From contig JAGQHH010000178.1 in assembly GCA_020431945.1 (NCBI GenBank), forward strand, positions 1 through 14,929: a DNA stretch of 14,929 nucleotides, given 5' to 3'. Both the position numbers and the translations under genes were made by a program. A model generated the notes under the pieces. It saw nothing but the letters and a program-made list of their open reading frames with translations. It had not been told where the DNA came from and did not search any database. The first letter of the stretch is position 1. Each line of letters starts with the position of its first letter. This document shows positions 1 through 7,096 of the stretch, in pieces. The DNA comes from Cyanobacteria bacterium HKST-UBA02. Lineage in GTDB: Bacteria; Cyanobacteriota; Vampirovibrionia; Obscuribacterales; Obscuribacteraceae.

Positions 1-33
1 TGAACCACTGTCTACCAAAATGGGGGAAGTCCA

Positions 34-62
34 CGAAACCGGAGTCGGGGACCCCGGTTTCG
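34..62 (-). terminator. Hairpin downstream of the receiver-ASCH gene
   Basis: A perfect 9-bp inverted repeat (CGAAACCGG at 34-42, CCGGTTTCG at 54-62) has an inner GTC/GAC pairing across a GGG loop. It lies about 70 nt after the stop codon of the gene at 131-1048. On the minus strand it is followed by a pyrimidine-rich stretch (CTTCCCCCATTTT) rather than a clean U tract, so it may be a weak or factor-assisted terminator, or an mRNA 3'-end stabiliser. Bases 4-9 and 68-73 (ACCACT/AGTGGT) could extend the pairing outward. Confidence 0.4.
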
Positions 63-130
63 TTCAAAGTGGTGGAGGGCCGCCTGCCTCAGAAGATATT
101 CTCCTCGGCGGGGGCGGCTCTCCGACCGGG

Positions 131-1048
131 CTAGAAGGTGATTCCCTGCTCGCCGAGGTCGCGGCGGATGCGAAGCTCCACAGCCTTGCTCACCTTCCAG
201 AAGCGCCGTCTGCCGCTTGCCGGGATGGGGCGGCTCAGGATACGAGGATTGGCGAGCTTGAAGCCGAGGGGTCCTTCGAACCAGGGCGAATCCGAATCGG
301 TGACGCAATCGACGATGTCGACCACGCCGATGATGGAGCCTTTCGGAAGGCTTTTCTCATCGTTGAACCGGATGCGGGTCTTGCCCTGGGCTCGCAGCAC
401 CGAATGGATGAACCGGGCACCGGCGGCGAAGCTGCCTGCCGGTTGCTCTTTGGAGACGTGAATGGCGATGGTGCCACGCAGGCGAGCAGGCCAGAGGCGG
501 TTCTCCATGTCCTTGCCGGCGAGAAACACCGATGCCGCCCAGGGTTGCCGCAAGGTGAGAGCCTTGAGAGCGAAGCCGTCGCCGGGGGAGTTGTCCGCGA
601 TCAAGCGCCGGGCTTCTTTCATCATGGTCAGGTAGCGGTCGTCGAGACGATCGTGGGCAGCGATCATGACAGCGCCGGCTTCCTCGAGCTGAGGCAGGTA
701 GCGACCATCACGGCTGATGCCGATGACGACGATACCGGCCATGGTGAGGACCGAGACGATGTCGGTGGGACGGGAGGCGCCGTCGAAGTCGAGCATTGTG
801 GGATGCTCGCTGTCGGCGGAGAGATCCACCACGGCAACGTCGAAGTCGGCGAGGTTGACCTTGCGGATCTCGCGGCTCTCGAAGTTGCGTGGGTCGACCT
901 CGAGCAGGTAGGCGGCGTTTTCGCCCAGATGCTTGTAGAGGTCGTGGAAAACGCCGGAGTACCAGCGGACTTGATTCCGTCCGCGGCGCAAGGTCTTCAG
1001 CACAGGCAGGAATGCCTGGCGTTTGGGAGCGATGAAAAGTACGTTCAT
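131..1048 (-). CDS. Receiver-like domain fused to ASCH domain protein
   Basis: 305 aa, ATG start preceded by GAAGGAAG (1053-1060). The C-terminal half, residues about 161-288, shows the ASCH signature: RQPW (167-170), GKDMENR (178-184), IHVSK (196-200), GVVDIVD (241-247), a W-x-x-GPLGF block (256-263) and a closing FWKV. ASCH is a PUA-like beta-barrel fold linked to RNA or modified-nucleoside binding; some members (YqfB) are amidohydrolases on N4-acetylcytidine. The N-terminal 150 residues alternate hydrophobic strands and helices in the order of a flavodoxin/CheY-like fold: NVLFIAP, DVAVVDLS with D75 at the usual phosphoacceptor place, IVVIGIS and AVMIAAHD. The lysine and the acidic cluster of a working receiver are not evident, so this half is called only receiver-like. 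It lies downstream of the oligoendopeptidase pair on the same strand but behind two hairpins. The ASCH call is firm; the fold of the N-terminus and the function are inferred. Confidence 0.8.
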   Translation of the reverse strand: MNVLFIAPKRQAFLPVLKTLRRGRNQVRWYSGVFHDLYKHLGENAAYLLEVDPRNFESREIRKVNLADFDVAVVDLSADSEHPTMLDFDGASRPTDIVSVLTMAGIVVIGISRDGRYLPQLEEAGAVMIAAHDRLDDRYLTMMKEARRLIADNSPGDGFALKALTLRQPWAASVFLAGKDMENRLWPARLRGTIAIHVSKEQPAGSFAAGARFIHSVLRAQGKTRIRFNDEKSLPKGSIIGVVDIVDCVTDSDSPWFEGPLGFKLANPRILSRPIPASGRRRFWKVSKAVELRIRRDLGEQGITF

Positions 1049-1086
1049 ATGGCTTCCTTCGTCAGTCTTTTGGACGCGTCAGAGAA

Positions 1087-1114
1087 GGAGGTCGACGCCT
1101 GAGCGCCGACCTCC
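1087..1114 (-). terminator. Hairpin between pepF copy 2 and receiver-ASCH gene
   Basis: GGAGGTCGACGC (1087-1098) faces GCGCCGACCTCC (1103-1114) across a CTGA loop: eight pairs, one A-C mismatch, three more pairs. It is the second of two hairpins after the stop codon of the peptidase gene at 1174. Read on the minus strand it is followed by TTCTCTG, not a strong U run. It may reduce read-through or act as an RNA-processing boundary between the genes. Confidence 0.45.
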
Positions 1115-1126
1115 AGTCAGTTGGAA

Positions 1127-1145
1127 AGGAGAGCAGCGCTCTCCT
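1127..1145 (-). terminator. Hairpin just downstream of pepF copy 2
   Basis: A perfect 8-bp stem (AGGAGAGC at 1127-1134, GCTCTCCT at 1138-1145) with a 3-nt loop begins about 28 nt after the stop codon of the peptidase gene ending at 1174. On the minus strand it is followed by TTTCC. It sits only 12 nt from the second hairpin (1087-1114), so the two act on the same transcript end. Confidence 0.5.
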
Positions 1146-1173
1146 CTCGAAACATCCGGAATCAGTTTTTAGA

Positions 1174-2994
1174 CTAGATGAGCGCCTCGAACTGCGTGAG
1201 GTACTCGTCGAAGGTGTCGAGCGCGCCCTGGATGGGTGCCGGGGTCGAGAGGTCGACGCCGGCGTCGCGCAGGAGGTTGATGCTGTAGTCCGAGCTACCG
1301 CTGGAGAGGAACTTCAGATACCGCTTCACTGCCGGCTCTCCTTCGGTGAGGATCTGCCGGGCAAGGGTCATCGCCGCACTGATGCCGGTGGCATACTGGT
1401 AGACGTAGAAGCTCCGGTAGAAGTGCGGGATCCGCGCCCACTCGATACCGATGGTGTCATCGGTGGCCACTGCCGGGGCAAAGTACCTGGAGTTGAGCTC
1501 CAGGTGGATTCCGCAAAGCACGTCCGGAGTCAGAGCCTGACCGGCTTCGGCTTTCTCGTGAGCGATCTTCTCGAACTCGGCAAACATGGTCTGCCGGTAG
1601 AGCGTGGCGCGGATGCGCTCGAGCTGCTCGTTGAGCACGAACTTGCGCACCGCCGGATCGTCTGTTTCCTGGAGCAGGTAGTGAGCCAGGAGCGCCTCAT
1701 TGCAGGTGGAAGCCACTTCGGCGACGAAGAGGGTGTAACCTGCGTAAGCAAACGGCTGATGCCGCCGCGAGAAGAACGAGTGCATCGAGTGACCCGACTC
1801 GTGAGAGAGGGTGAACATCGAGTTCAGCTTGTCCTTCCAGTTGAGCAGCATGTAAGGCGGCGTGCCAAAGGCGCCACCGGAGTATGCTCCGGAGCGCTTG
1901 CCCTGATTCTCCAGGACATCGATCCAGCGCGAGTCGTACCCGCGTGCAAGAGCCTCGGCATATTCCGAGCCGAGCACTGCCACGGAGGCAAGGACCTTCT
2001 TCTTCGCCTCCTCGAAGGAGACGGTATAGTCCAGGTCGCCCACGAGCGGCACGTACAGGTCGTACCAGGCAAGCTGGTCGAGACCGAGCACGCGCCGGCG
2101 GATCTCGAGATAGCGCTGGAGCTTGGGAAGGTTGGCATGGACCGTGTCGATGAGCGAGTCGTAGACCGCCACCGGCACATTGATGCCGCTGAGGGCCTGG
2201 TGCAGAGCGCTGTCATAGCGCCGCGACCGGGCTCGGAAAACATCGATCTTCACCTGGGCGGCGTAGGAGGCGGCCAGCATGTTGCGGTACCGGTTGTAGG
2301 TCCCGAACATGGTTTCGTAGGCGCGCCGCCGGGTCTCGCGGTCGGGATTGTCCAGCCACTTGCTGCCCCAGTTGCCGTTGGTGAGCTGAGCCGTCTCGCC
2401 GGTCTCGTCGACGACGTCGGGAAACTTCAAGTCGGCATTGTTGAACATGCCGAAGACGCTGGCGGGTCCGCCATAGGTCTGGGAAGCCTGGGCGAGCAGC
2501 TGCTCCACCTCGGGGCTGCGAACGTGATCCCGTTCTCGCGCGAGCTCGTTAAGTTCGTGGCGGTAGAGCGCCAGTCCTTCGACCTTGGTCAAGAACGCTT
2601 CGAGCTTGTCGGGCTTGATCGAGAGGATCTCGGGGTTCCAGAAGGACATCGCCGCGGACAGCCGGTTGCCCAGCTCTTTCGTGCGTCCGGTGAGTCCCTG
2701 GAAGTGGCTGTCGGCCATGTCCACGTCAGAGCTCATACGAGCGTAGACCGAGACCTTGCTGTAACGCAGGTAGATCTCGTCCCGGAGCCGGAAGGCTTCG
2801 AGGAGCAGACGGCCGGAGCGGCGCAGGCGGCCTTTGTAAGCGGCGAGCTTCGGGATGAGGGAGTCGACCAGCTGGTAGTCGGCTTCCCAGTCAGCTTCGC
2901 TGGCGTAAATCGGAGTGAGGTCCCAGGTCAGCTCGACGGGCACCGCGGAGCGGGCGGGAATCGTCTTGGCTGCGGATGTTGTTGTCGTTGTCAT
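1174..2994 (-). CDS. pepF: Oligoendopeptidase F, M3B metallopeptidase (copy 2)
   Basis: 606 aa, close to the usual 600 aa of this cytosolic zinc peptidase, which cuts short peptides of roughly 7-17 residues released by the proteasome-like proteases or peptide uptake. The zinc site is intact: HESGH with H398, E399 and H402, and the third ligand E426 in AEVAST, 24 residues after the second His as in thimet oligopeptidase. The C-terminal substrate-binding segment has RIPHFYRSFY (521-530; H524) and VYQYATG. No signal peptide is present. The N-terminus has a run of Thr that differs from copy 1. The start is ATG at 2994 with AGGAG at 3005-3009. It is the second gene of a tandem pair, 27 nt after copy 1, with which it shares long identical stretches (for example KFLSSGSSDYSINLL), so it comes from a tandem duplication. 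Confidence 0.95.
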   Translation of the reverse strand: MTTTTTSAAKTIPARSAVPVELTWDLTPIYASEADWEADYQLVDSLIPKLAAYKGRLRRSGRLLLEAFRLRDEIYLRYSKVSVYARMSSDVDMADSHFQGLTGRTKELGNRLSAAMSFWNPEILSIKPDKLEAFLTKVEGLALYRHELNELARERDHVRSPEVEQLLAQASQTYGGPASVFGMFNNADLKFPDVVDETGETAQLTNGNWGSKWLDNPDRETRRRAYETMFGTYNRYRNMLAASYAAQVKIDVFRARSRRYDSALHQALSGINVPVAVYDSLIDTVHANLPKLQRYLEIRRRVLGLDQLAWYDLYVPLVGDLDYTVSFEEAKKKVLASVAVLGSEYAEALARGYDSRWIDVLENQGKRSGAYSGGAFGTPPYMLLNWKDKLNSMFTLSHESGHSMHSFFSRRHQPFAYAGYTLFVAEVASTCNEALLAHYLLQETDDPAVRKFVLNEQLERIRATLYRQTMFAEFEKIAHEKAEAGQALTPDVLCGIHLELNSRYFAPAVATDDTIGIEWARIPHFYRSFYVYQYATGISAAMTLARQILTEGEPAVKRYLKFLSSGSSDYSINLLRDAGVDLSTPAPIQGALDTFDEYLTQFEALI

Positions 2995-3021
2995 CGATCC
3001 TGAACTCCTGGTTGAAGGTTC

Positions 3022-4833
3022 TTAGAGCAGCTCCTCGAACTGGTCGAGGTAACCGGCGAAGGCATCGAAGGCCTGCTGGATGGGAGCCGGGGTCGAGAGA
3101 TCGACGCCGGCGTCACGCAGAAGGTTGATGCTGTAGTCGGAGCTGCCGCTGGAGAGGAACTTCAGATAGCGCTTCACAGCGGGCTCGCCTTCGGAGACGA
3201 TCTGCTGGGCGAGCGACAGAGCGGTACTGATGCCGGTGGCATACTGGTAAACGTAGAAGCTCGAGTAGAAGTGCGGGATGCGCGCCCACTCGATGCCGAT
3301 CATGTCGTCGAGCTCGACGGCCGGGGCATAGTACTTCTCGTTGAGCTCGCGGTGGATGCCGCAGAGGACGTCGGGGGTCAGTGCCTGACCGGCCTCGGCC
3401 TTCTCGTGGGCGATCTTCTCGAACTCGGCGAACATCGTCTGGCGCACCAGGGTGAGACGGATGCTCTCCATCTGGTGGTTGAGGATGTACTTGCGCACCG
3501 CCGGATCCGTGGTCTGGCTCAGGAGATAGTGCGCCAGCAGGGCTTCGTTGCAGGTGGAGGCCACCTCGGCGACGAAGAGGGTGTAGCCGCTATACGGGTA
3601 GGGCTGGTGCTTGCGCGAATGCCACGAGTGCATGGAGTGACCGGACTCGTGGGTGAGGGTGAACATGGAGTCCATGGAGTCATGCCAGTTCATCAGCATG
3701 TAGGGCGGAGTCCCGTAGGAGCCCCAGCTGTAGGCGCCGGACTTCTTGTTCTTGTTCTCGAGCACGTCGACCCAGCGGGAGTTGAAGCCGCCGCGCAGGG
3801 CGTCGACATACTCGGGGCCGAGCACTGCCAGGGACGCCAGGATTTTCGTCTTGGCCTCCTCATAGGTGACCTTCATGTCGAGGTCGCCCACCAGAGGCAC
3901 GTAGAGGTCGTACCAGGCGAGGCGGTCGAGGCCCATGACCCGGCGGCGCAGGTCGAGATAGCGCTGGAGCCGCGGGAAGTTGGCGTGCACCGTGTCGATC
4001 AGGGAGTCATAGACCGAGACCGGCACGTTGATGCCGGACAGGGCCGCCTCCCGGGAGTTGGTGTAGAGGCGCGACTTGGCCGAGAAGATGTCGACCTTCA
4101 CCTGAGCGGCATAGGTCGCCGCCAGCATGTTGCGGTAACGGTTGTACGTGCCGAACATCGCCTCGTAAGCGCGGCGCCGGGCATCGCGGCTCTTGTTCTC
4201 GAGCCACTTGTCCGCCCAGTTGCCGTGGGTGAGACGCACGAGCTTGCCGTTCTCGTCTTCCACTTCGGGGAATTCGAGGTCGGCGTTGTCGAACATGGTG
4301 TAGATGTTGTCGGGCCCGCCGAAGGTGTGCCCGGCTTCAGCCAGCAGCTCTTCGATTTCGTGGCTGCGGATATGGGCGCGCTCGCGGTTGAGCTCGTCGA
4401 ACATGTGCCGGTAGAGATCGAGACCCCTGGTGCCCGTGATGAACTTCTCGAGGCGCTCGGGCTTGATGGAGAGGATCTCCGGCGAGATGAAAGCACCGGC
4501 AGCGCTCGCCTTATTGCTCAGATCCTCGATCCGGCCGAACATGCCCTGGTAGTGGTTGTTGGCGGTATCGACGTCGGAGCTCATGCGGGCGTAGACATAG
4601 AGACGACTGACGATCTCGCTGACCTTGTGGCTCAGGTTCAGAGCCTCGAGCAGCAGGCGACCGGAACGGCGCAGGCGGCCCTTGAAAGAAGCGAGCTTCG
4701 GGAGCATCTCGACCACCGTCTGGAAATCGGCTTCCCAGGCTTCGTCGGTGGCGTAAATCTTGGTGAGGTCCCAGGTCATCTCGACCGGGACTTCACTACG
4801 CAGAGGCAGACCAGTAACGGTTTCAGTGGACAT
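3022..4833 (-). CDS. pepF: Oligoendopeptidase F, M3B metallopeptidase (copy 1)
   Basis: 603 aa from the ATG at 4833. The frame opens 29 codons further upstream, but this ATG has a strong site (AGGAAGG, 4842-4848, 8-nt spacing) and its product, beginning MSTETV, aligns in length with copy 2. Catalytic residues are H395, E396 and H399 of HESGH, E423 of AEVAST and H521 of RIPHFYSSFY. It aligns with copy 2 without gaps after the first 15 residues. Differences concentrate in the N-terminal helical domain (for example residues 70-85 and 105-120) and around residues 255-263, which could change peptide choice. It is the first gene of the minus-strand operon and is expected to act in cytosolic peptide turnover. 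Confidence 0.95.
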   Translation of the reverse strand: MSTETVTGLPLRSEVPVEMTWDLTKIYATDEAWEADFQTVVEMLPKLASFKGRLRRSGRLLLEALNLSHKVSEIVSRLYVYARMSSDVDTANNHYQGMFGRIEDLSNKASAAGAFISPEILSIKPERLEKFITGTRGLDLYRHMFDELNRERAHIRSHEIEELLAEAGHTFGGPDNIYTMFDNADLEFPEVEDENGKLVRLTHGNWADKWLENKSRDARRRAYEAMFGTYNRYRNMLAATYAAQVKVDIFSAKSRLYTNSREAALSGINVPVSVYDSLIDTVHANFPRLQRYLDLRRRVMGLDRLAWYDLYVPLVGDLDMKVTYEEAKTKILASLAVLGPEYVDALRGGFNSRWVDVLENKNKKSGAYSWGSYGTPPYMLMNWHDSMDSMFTLTHESGHSMHSWHSRKHQPYPYSGYTLFVAEVASTCNEALLAHYLLSQTTDPAVRKYILNHQMESIRLTLVRQTMFAEFEKIAHEKAEAGQALTPDVLCGIHRELNEKYYAPAVELDDMIGIEWARIPHFYSSFYVYQYATGISTALSLAQQIVSEGEPAVKRYLKFLSSGSSDYSINLLRDAGVDLSTPAPIQQAFDAFAGYLDQFEELL

Positions 4834-5370
4834 ATCTGTTTCCTTCCTGTTGTGACGGCACCGGTTGAAGGAGGCAGGTGCCGGTTGAATGGTCGGTCGC
4901 GCCCTGCTGCACTGAGGCAAGCTGGAGGGCGTGTCCGGGCAGACGAGGTGAAGCTTGAGCGTTCAAGTTTTCCGCCAAAACCGGATCAAAACGTGTGCTC
5001 TTTCAGCTTGTCAGCTTGAAAAGCTCACTATGGCCCGGCAGGAAGAGGTTAGCAGAAAAACAGGATTGCTCTGAGAAATCTTCACCTGAAAAACAAAATT
5101 GAATAGACAAGCAAATCTACTGAAATACTCTTCTCAGAATCATCAAAATCTTGAGCATTATCAAAATTTCCCCTTGATTACCCTGGCCTCGCTGCGAATT
5201 CTTGACAAGTCTCCTCTTTCGCGAGCTCTCGTGAAGAGTGAAGGCCTTTTCTGGGAGAGGGTTTCAGGACTTGCGGATGTCAAGAGTATTTTGGCAATGG
5301 AAAGTCGAGTCTGCTATCTTTGCGCCGGAGATTTTGTTTTGTTGCAGGTCGCGAAAGAGCAGGAAGAGTT
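4834..5370. other. AT-richer divergent spacer
   Basis: 537 nt between pepF copy 1 (minus) and the ACMSD gene (plus), with no convincing gene. The half near pepF holds a 6-bp inverted repeat GGCACC/GGTGCC (4857-4862, 4877-4882) overlapping two direct copies of CCGGTTGAA (4861, 4881), in what would be the pepF leader. An exact tandem 8-mer TCAGCTTG-TCAGCTTG lies at 5003-5018. The half near ACMSD (about 5040-5350) is visibly AT-rich and holds the promoter candidate listed separately. An open frame over 5099-5374 needs a TTG start without a ribosome site and is not accepted. Confidence 0.7.
5291..5320 (+). promoter_or_regulatory. Candidate sigma70-type promoter for ACMSD gene
   Basis: TTGGCA (5291-5296) and TATCTT (5315-5320) are 18 nt apart, and TG at -15/-14 makes an extended -10 (TGCTATCTT). 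Initiation would fall near 5327, giving a leader of about 44 nt that includes AGGAAGAG before the GTG at 5371. Found by eye only. A TTGACA at 5202-5207 has no fitting -10. Confidence 0.35.
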
Positions 5371-6387
5371 GTGAAAATCGATATCCACACCCATATCATG
5401 CCGGAGAATATGCCGGATCTGAAGAGCAAGTACGGCTACGGCGGCTTCATCAAGCTCGACCATCACGCCTCCTGCCGGGCCAGGATGGTGCGGGACGACG
5501 GCAAGTTTTTCCGGGAGATCGAAGCGAATTGCTGGGACGGAAAAACCAGGCTGAAAGAGTGTGACGGGTTCAAGGTCGATGTTCAGGTTCTCTCGACTAT
5601 TCCGGTATTGTTCAGTTACTGGGCGAAGCCCGACGATGCCCTGGACCTGAGCAAGTTTCTCAATGACCATATGGCATCGGTAGTGGCTGAGAGCCCCGAG
5701 CGTTTCATCGGTCTGGGCACGGTTCCGATGCAGAGCCCGGAGCTCGCCATCGAAGAGATGGAGCGATGTGTCAAGGAGCTGGGCTTTGCCGGGATCGAGA
5801 TCGGCTCTCATATCAATGACTGGAATCTCAACGCGCCGGAGCTTTTCCCTTTCTTCGAAGCAGCTCAGGATCTGGGTGCCGCCATCTTCGTCCATCCCTG
5901 GGACATGATGGGGAAAGAGAAAATGGAAAAATACTGGTTGCCCTGGCTCGTGGGCATGCCTGCCGAGACGAGCCTGGCCATCTGCTCGATGATCTTCGGC
6001 GGTGTGCTCGAGCGCCTGCCGCGTCTGCGGGTTGCCTTCGCCCATGGTGGCGGCTCATTTCCGGCGACTGTCGGTCGAATCGAGCATGGCTTCAAAGTCA
6101 GACCCGATCTCTGCGCCGTGGACAATAATGTCAATCCCCGGGACTATCTGGGCAAGTTCTATGTCGACAGTCTTGTCCACGACGAGAGCGTGCTCAAATT
6201 CCTCATCGATACCCTGGGCGAAGATGTGATTGCTCTGGGTACGGACTATCCCTTCCCTCTCGGGGAGCTCGAGCCCGGCGCTCTCATCGAGTCAGCGGAT
6301 CTTCCGGAGGCGACCAGGCGCAAGCTGCTTTGCGAAAATGCTCTGGCCTGGCTCGATCGCAAAGTACCCGCCGGCAAGTCCGGATAA
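5371..6387 (+). CDS. 2-amino-3-carboxymuconate-6-semialdehyde decarboxylase (ACMSD)
   Basis: 338 aa, amidohydrolase superfamily, EC 4.1.1.45: it decarboxylates ACMS, a branch-point intermediate of the kynurenine and 2-nitrobenzoate/3-hydroxyanthranilate routes, diverting it from quinolinate and NAD. GTG start at 5371 after AGGAAGAG (5361-5368); an upstream in-frame ATG (5320) would add 17 residues before the canonical MKIDIHTH start. The zinc site is complete: H6 and H8 of DIHTH, H175 of FVHPWD, D292 of GTDYPFP, with catalytic H225 in AHGGG. Substrate-binding arginines R48 and R236 occupy the places known from the Pseudomonas and human enzymes. Long family blocks are recognisable, such as FSYWAKP, MERCVKELGF, YWLPWLVGMPAET and PLGELEPG, and they resemble the animal enzyme closely, including total length. 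No kynurenine-pathway neighbour is in the window. It is monocistronic and converges on the TPR-like gene with 31 nt between. Confidence 0.92.
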   Translation: MKIDIHTHIMPENMPDLKSKYGYGGFIKLDHHASCRARMVRDDGKFFREIEANCWDGKTRLKECDGFKVDVQVLSTIPVLFSYWAKPDDALDLSKFLNDHMASVVAESPERFIGLGTVPMQSPELAIEEMERCVKELGFAGIEIGSHINDWNLNAPELFPFFEAAQDLGAAIFVHPWDMMGKEKMEKYWLPWLVGMPAETSLAICSMIFGGVLERLPRLRVAFAHGGGSFPATVGRIEHGFKVRPDLCAVDNNVNPRDYLGKFYVDSLVHDESVLKFLIDTLGEDVIALGTDYPFPLGELEPGALIESADLPEATRRKLLCENALAWLDRKVPAGKSG

Positions 6388-6418
6388 GCTCCACTAAACT
6401 CTGTGATGCCGGTCTTGT

Positions 6419-6826
6419 CTATTTCTTGCCGAGCCGATTTTCCCTCAGCCAGGATAGAACCTGTTTTCGCTCGTTGTATTCTTCCTCGAGCAGCTTGCAG
6501 ACCTGGCTATCGAATCCCCGTCTTTCAGAGGGTGGATTGGCTTCGAAGTTCGAGACAGAGCCCTCGAGTATTTCGATGATCTCATCGGCCTGTTCTGCGA
6601 CCTGATCGAGCTTGTTCTGGTGAAAGGAGCAGCGAGCGAGTAACTCCAGAGGCATTCGATGTGAAAGATGCTTTCTCATGGCCCCAGCAAGAGTCAAGGG
6701 TTCGTCCTTTCTAGAGTTTGTGTGCGTTCCTTCTTCGATAAGCTCTTTCAAGATTGGCACCGCCTGATCGTATTTTTTCCCTTTGACTAAAGCGTCGGCA
6801 AGCGAGAGTTTGTCAGGGTCCGCCAT
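6419..6826 (-). CDS. Small TPR-like helical protein
   Basis: 135 aa, ATG with GGGAGA (6832-6837) five nt upstream. It has no signal peptide or membrane segment and is predicted cytosolic. Two helical-hairpin units resemble tetratricopeptide repeats: residues about 9-33 (LADALVKGKKYDQAVPILKELI) and about 60-88 (LELLARCSFHQNKLDQVAEQ), joined by a charged linker. The end is a lysine/arginine-rich helix. Such proteins are usually interaction scaffolds; no partner is evident. It sits alone between the convergent ACMSD gene and the downstream-facing spacer to the NUDIX gene. Function unknown. Confidence 0.75.
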   Translation of the reverse strand: MADPDKLSLADALVKGKKYDQAVPILKELIEEGTHTNSRKDEPLTLAGAMRKHLSHRMPLELLARCSFHQNKLDQVAEQADEIIEILEGSVSNFEANPPSERRGFDSQVCKLLEEEYNERKQVLSWLRENRLGKK

Positions 6827-7091
6827 GGTTGTCTCCCAGTGGTGATGATTCAGTAACTCCTATGGACATTAACACATGGAAAAAACTTGTCCACCTTGCC
6901 TTGTCGAGAGCAATCTATTCATAAATATAGTAATGAAGGGAAACGCTGTTAATTGGGAATCAGGCGGCTTGAGGGTTTGTTCTTGCACCAGGCTTGGCAG
7001 TACTGATTGATTCTCAGGGAAGAGGGAATCGAGCCCTTGTTGGGCTCGATTCCCGAGAAACAGGCTGTTCAGGCAGAGCTAACCTGGCTGG
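6827..7091. other. Spacer with strong hairpins, no gene seen
   Basis: 265 nt between two minus-strand genes. The left 130 nt are AT-rich and would contain the promoter of the TPR-like gene, although no clear -35/-10 pair was found. The right part holds the two hairpins listed at 7024-7054 and 7078-7096. Confidence 0.6.
7024..7054 (-). terminator. Perfect 13-bp hairpin downstream of NUDIX gene
   Basis: GGGAATCGAGCCC (7024-7036) and GGGCTCGATTCCC (7042-7054) pair without mismatch across a TTGTT loop. It lies about 38 nt after the stop codon of the NUDIX gene. The minus-strand tail is TCTTCCCTG, so the U tract is poor. It is the longest perfect stem in the window and is most simply the 3' end of the NUDIX transcript, though its near symmetry allows other roles. 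Confidence 0.55.
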
Positions 7092-7096
7092 TTAGC
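7078..7096 (-). other. Hairpin overlapping the NUDIX stop codon
   Basis: GCTAACC (7078-7084) pairs with GGTTAGC (7090-7096) across TGGCT. The TAA stop of the NUDIX gene (7092-7094) is inside the stem. It may work with the longer hairpin 24 nt downstream as a compound 3'-end structure. Confidence 0.4.

Noticed and set aside
20..1102. 360-codon plus-strand open frame opposite the receiver-ASCH gene
   Set aside because: Antisense shadow of a high-GC gene: Val/Glu/Gly/Asp-rich, no ribosome site, no recognisable domain.
1423..5019. Long plus-strand open frames (526 and 582 codons) opposite both pepF genes
   Set aside because: Same shadow effect from GC codon bias; they mirror conserved M3 peptidases and repeat the same low-complexity composition.
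5202..5230. TTGACA as the -35 of the ACMSD promoter
   Set aside because: The hexamer at 17-nt spacing is GCTCTC, not a -10 element.
5099..5374. 91-codon frame upstream of the ACMSD gene
   Set aside because: TTG start without a ribosome site in AT-rich spacer, overlaps the ACMSD ribosome site.
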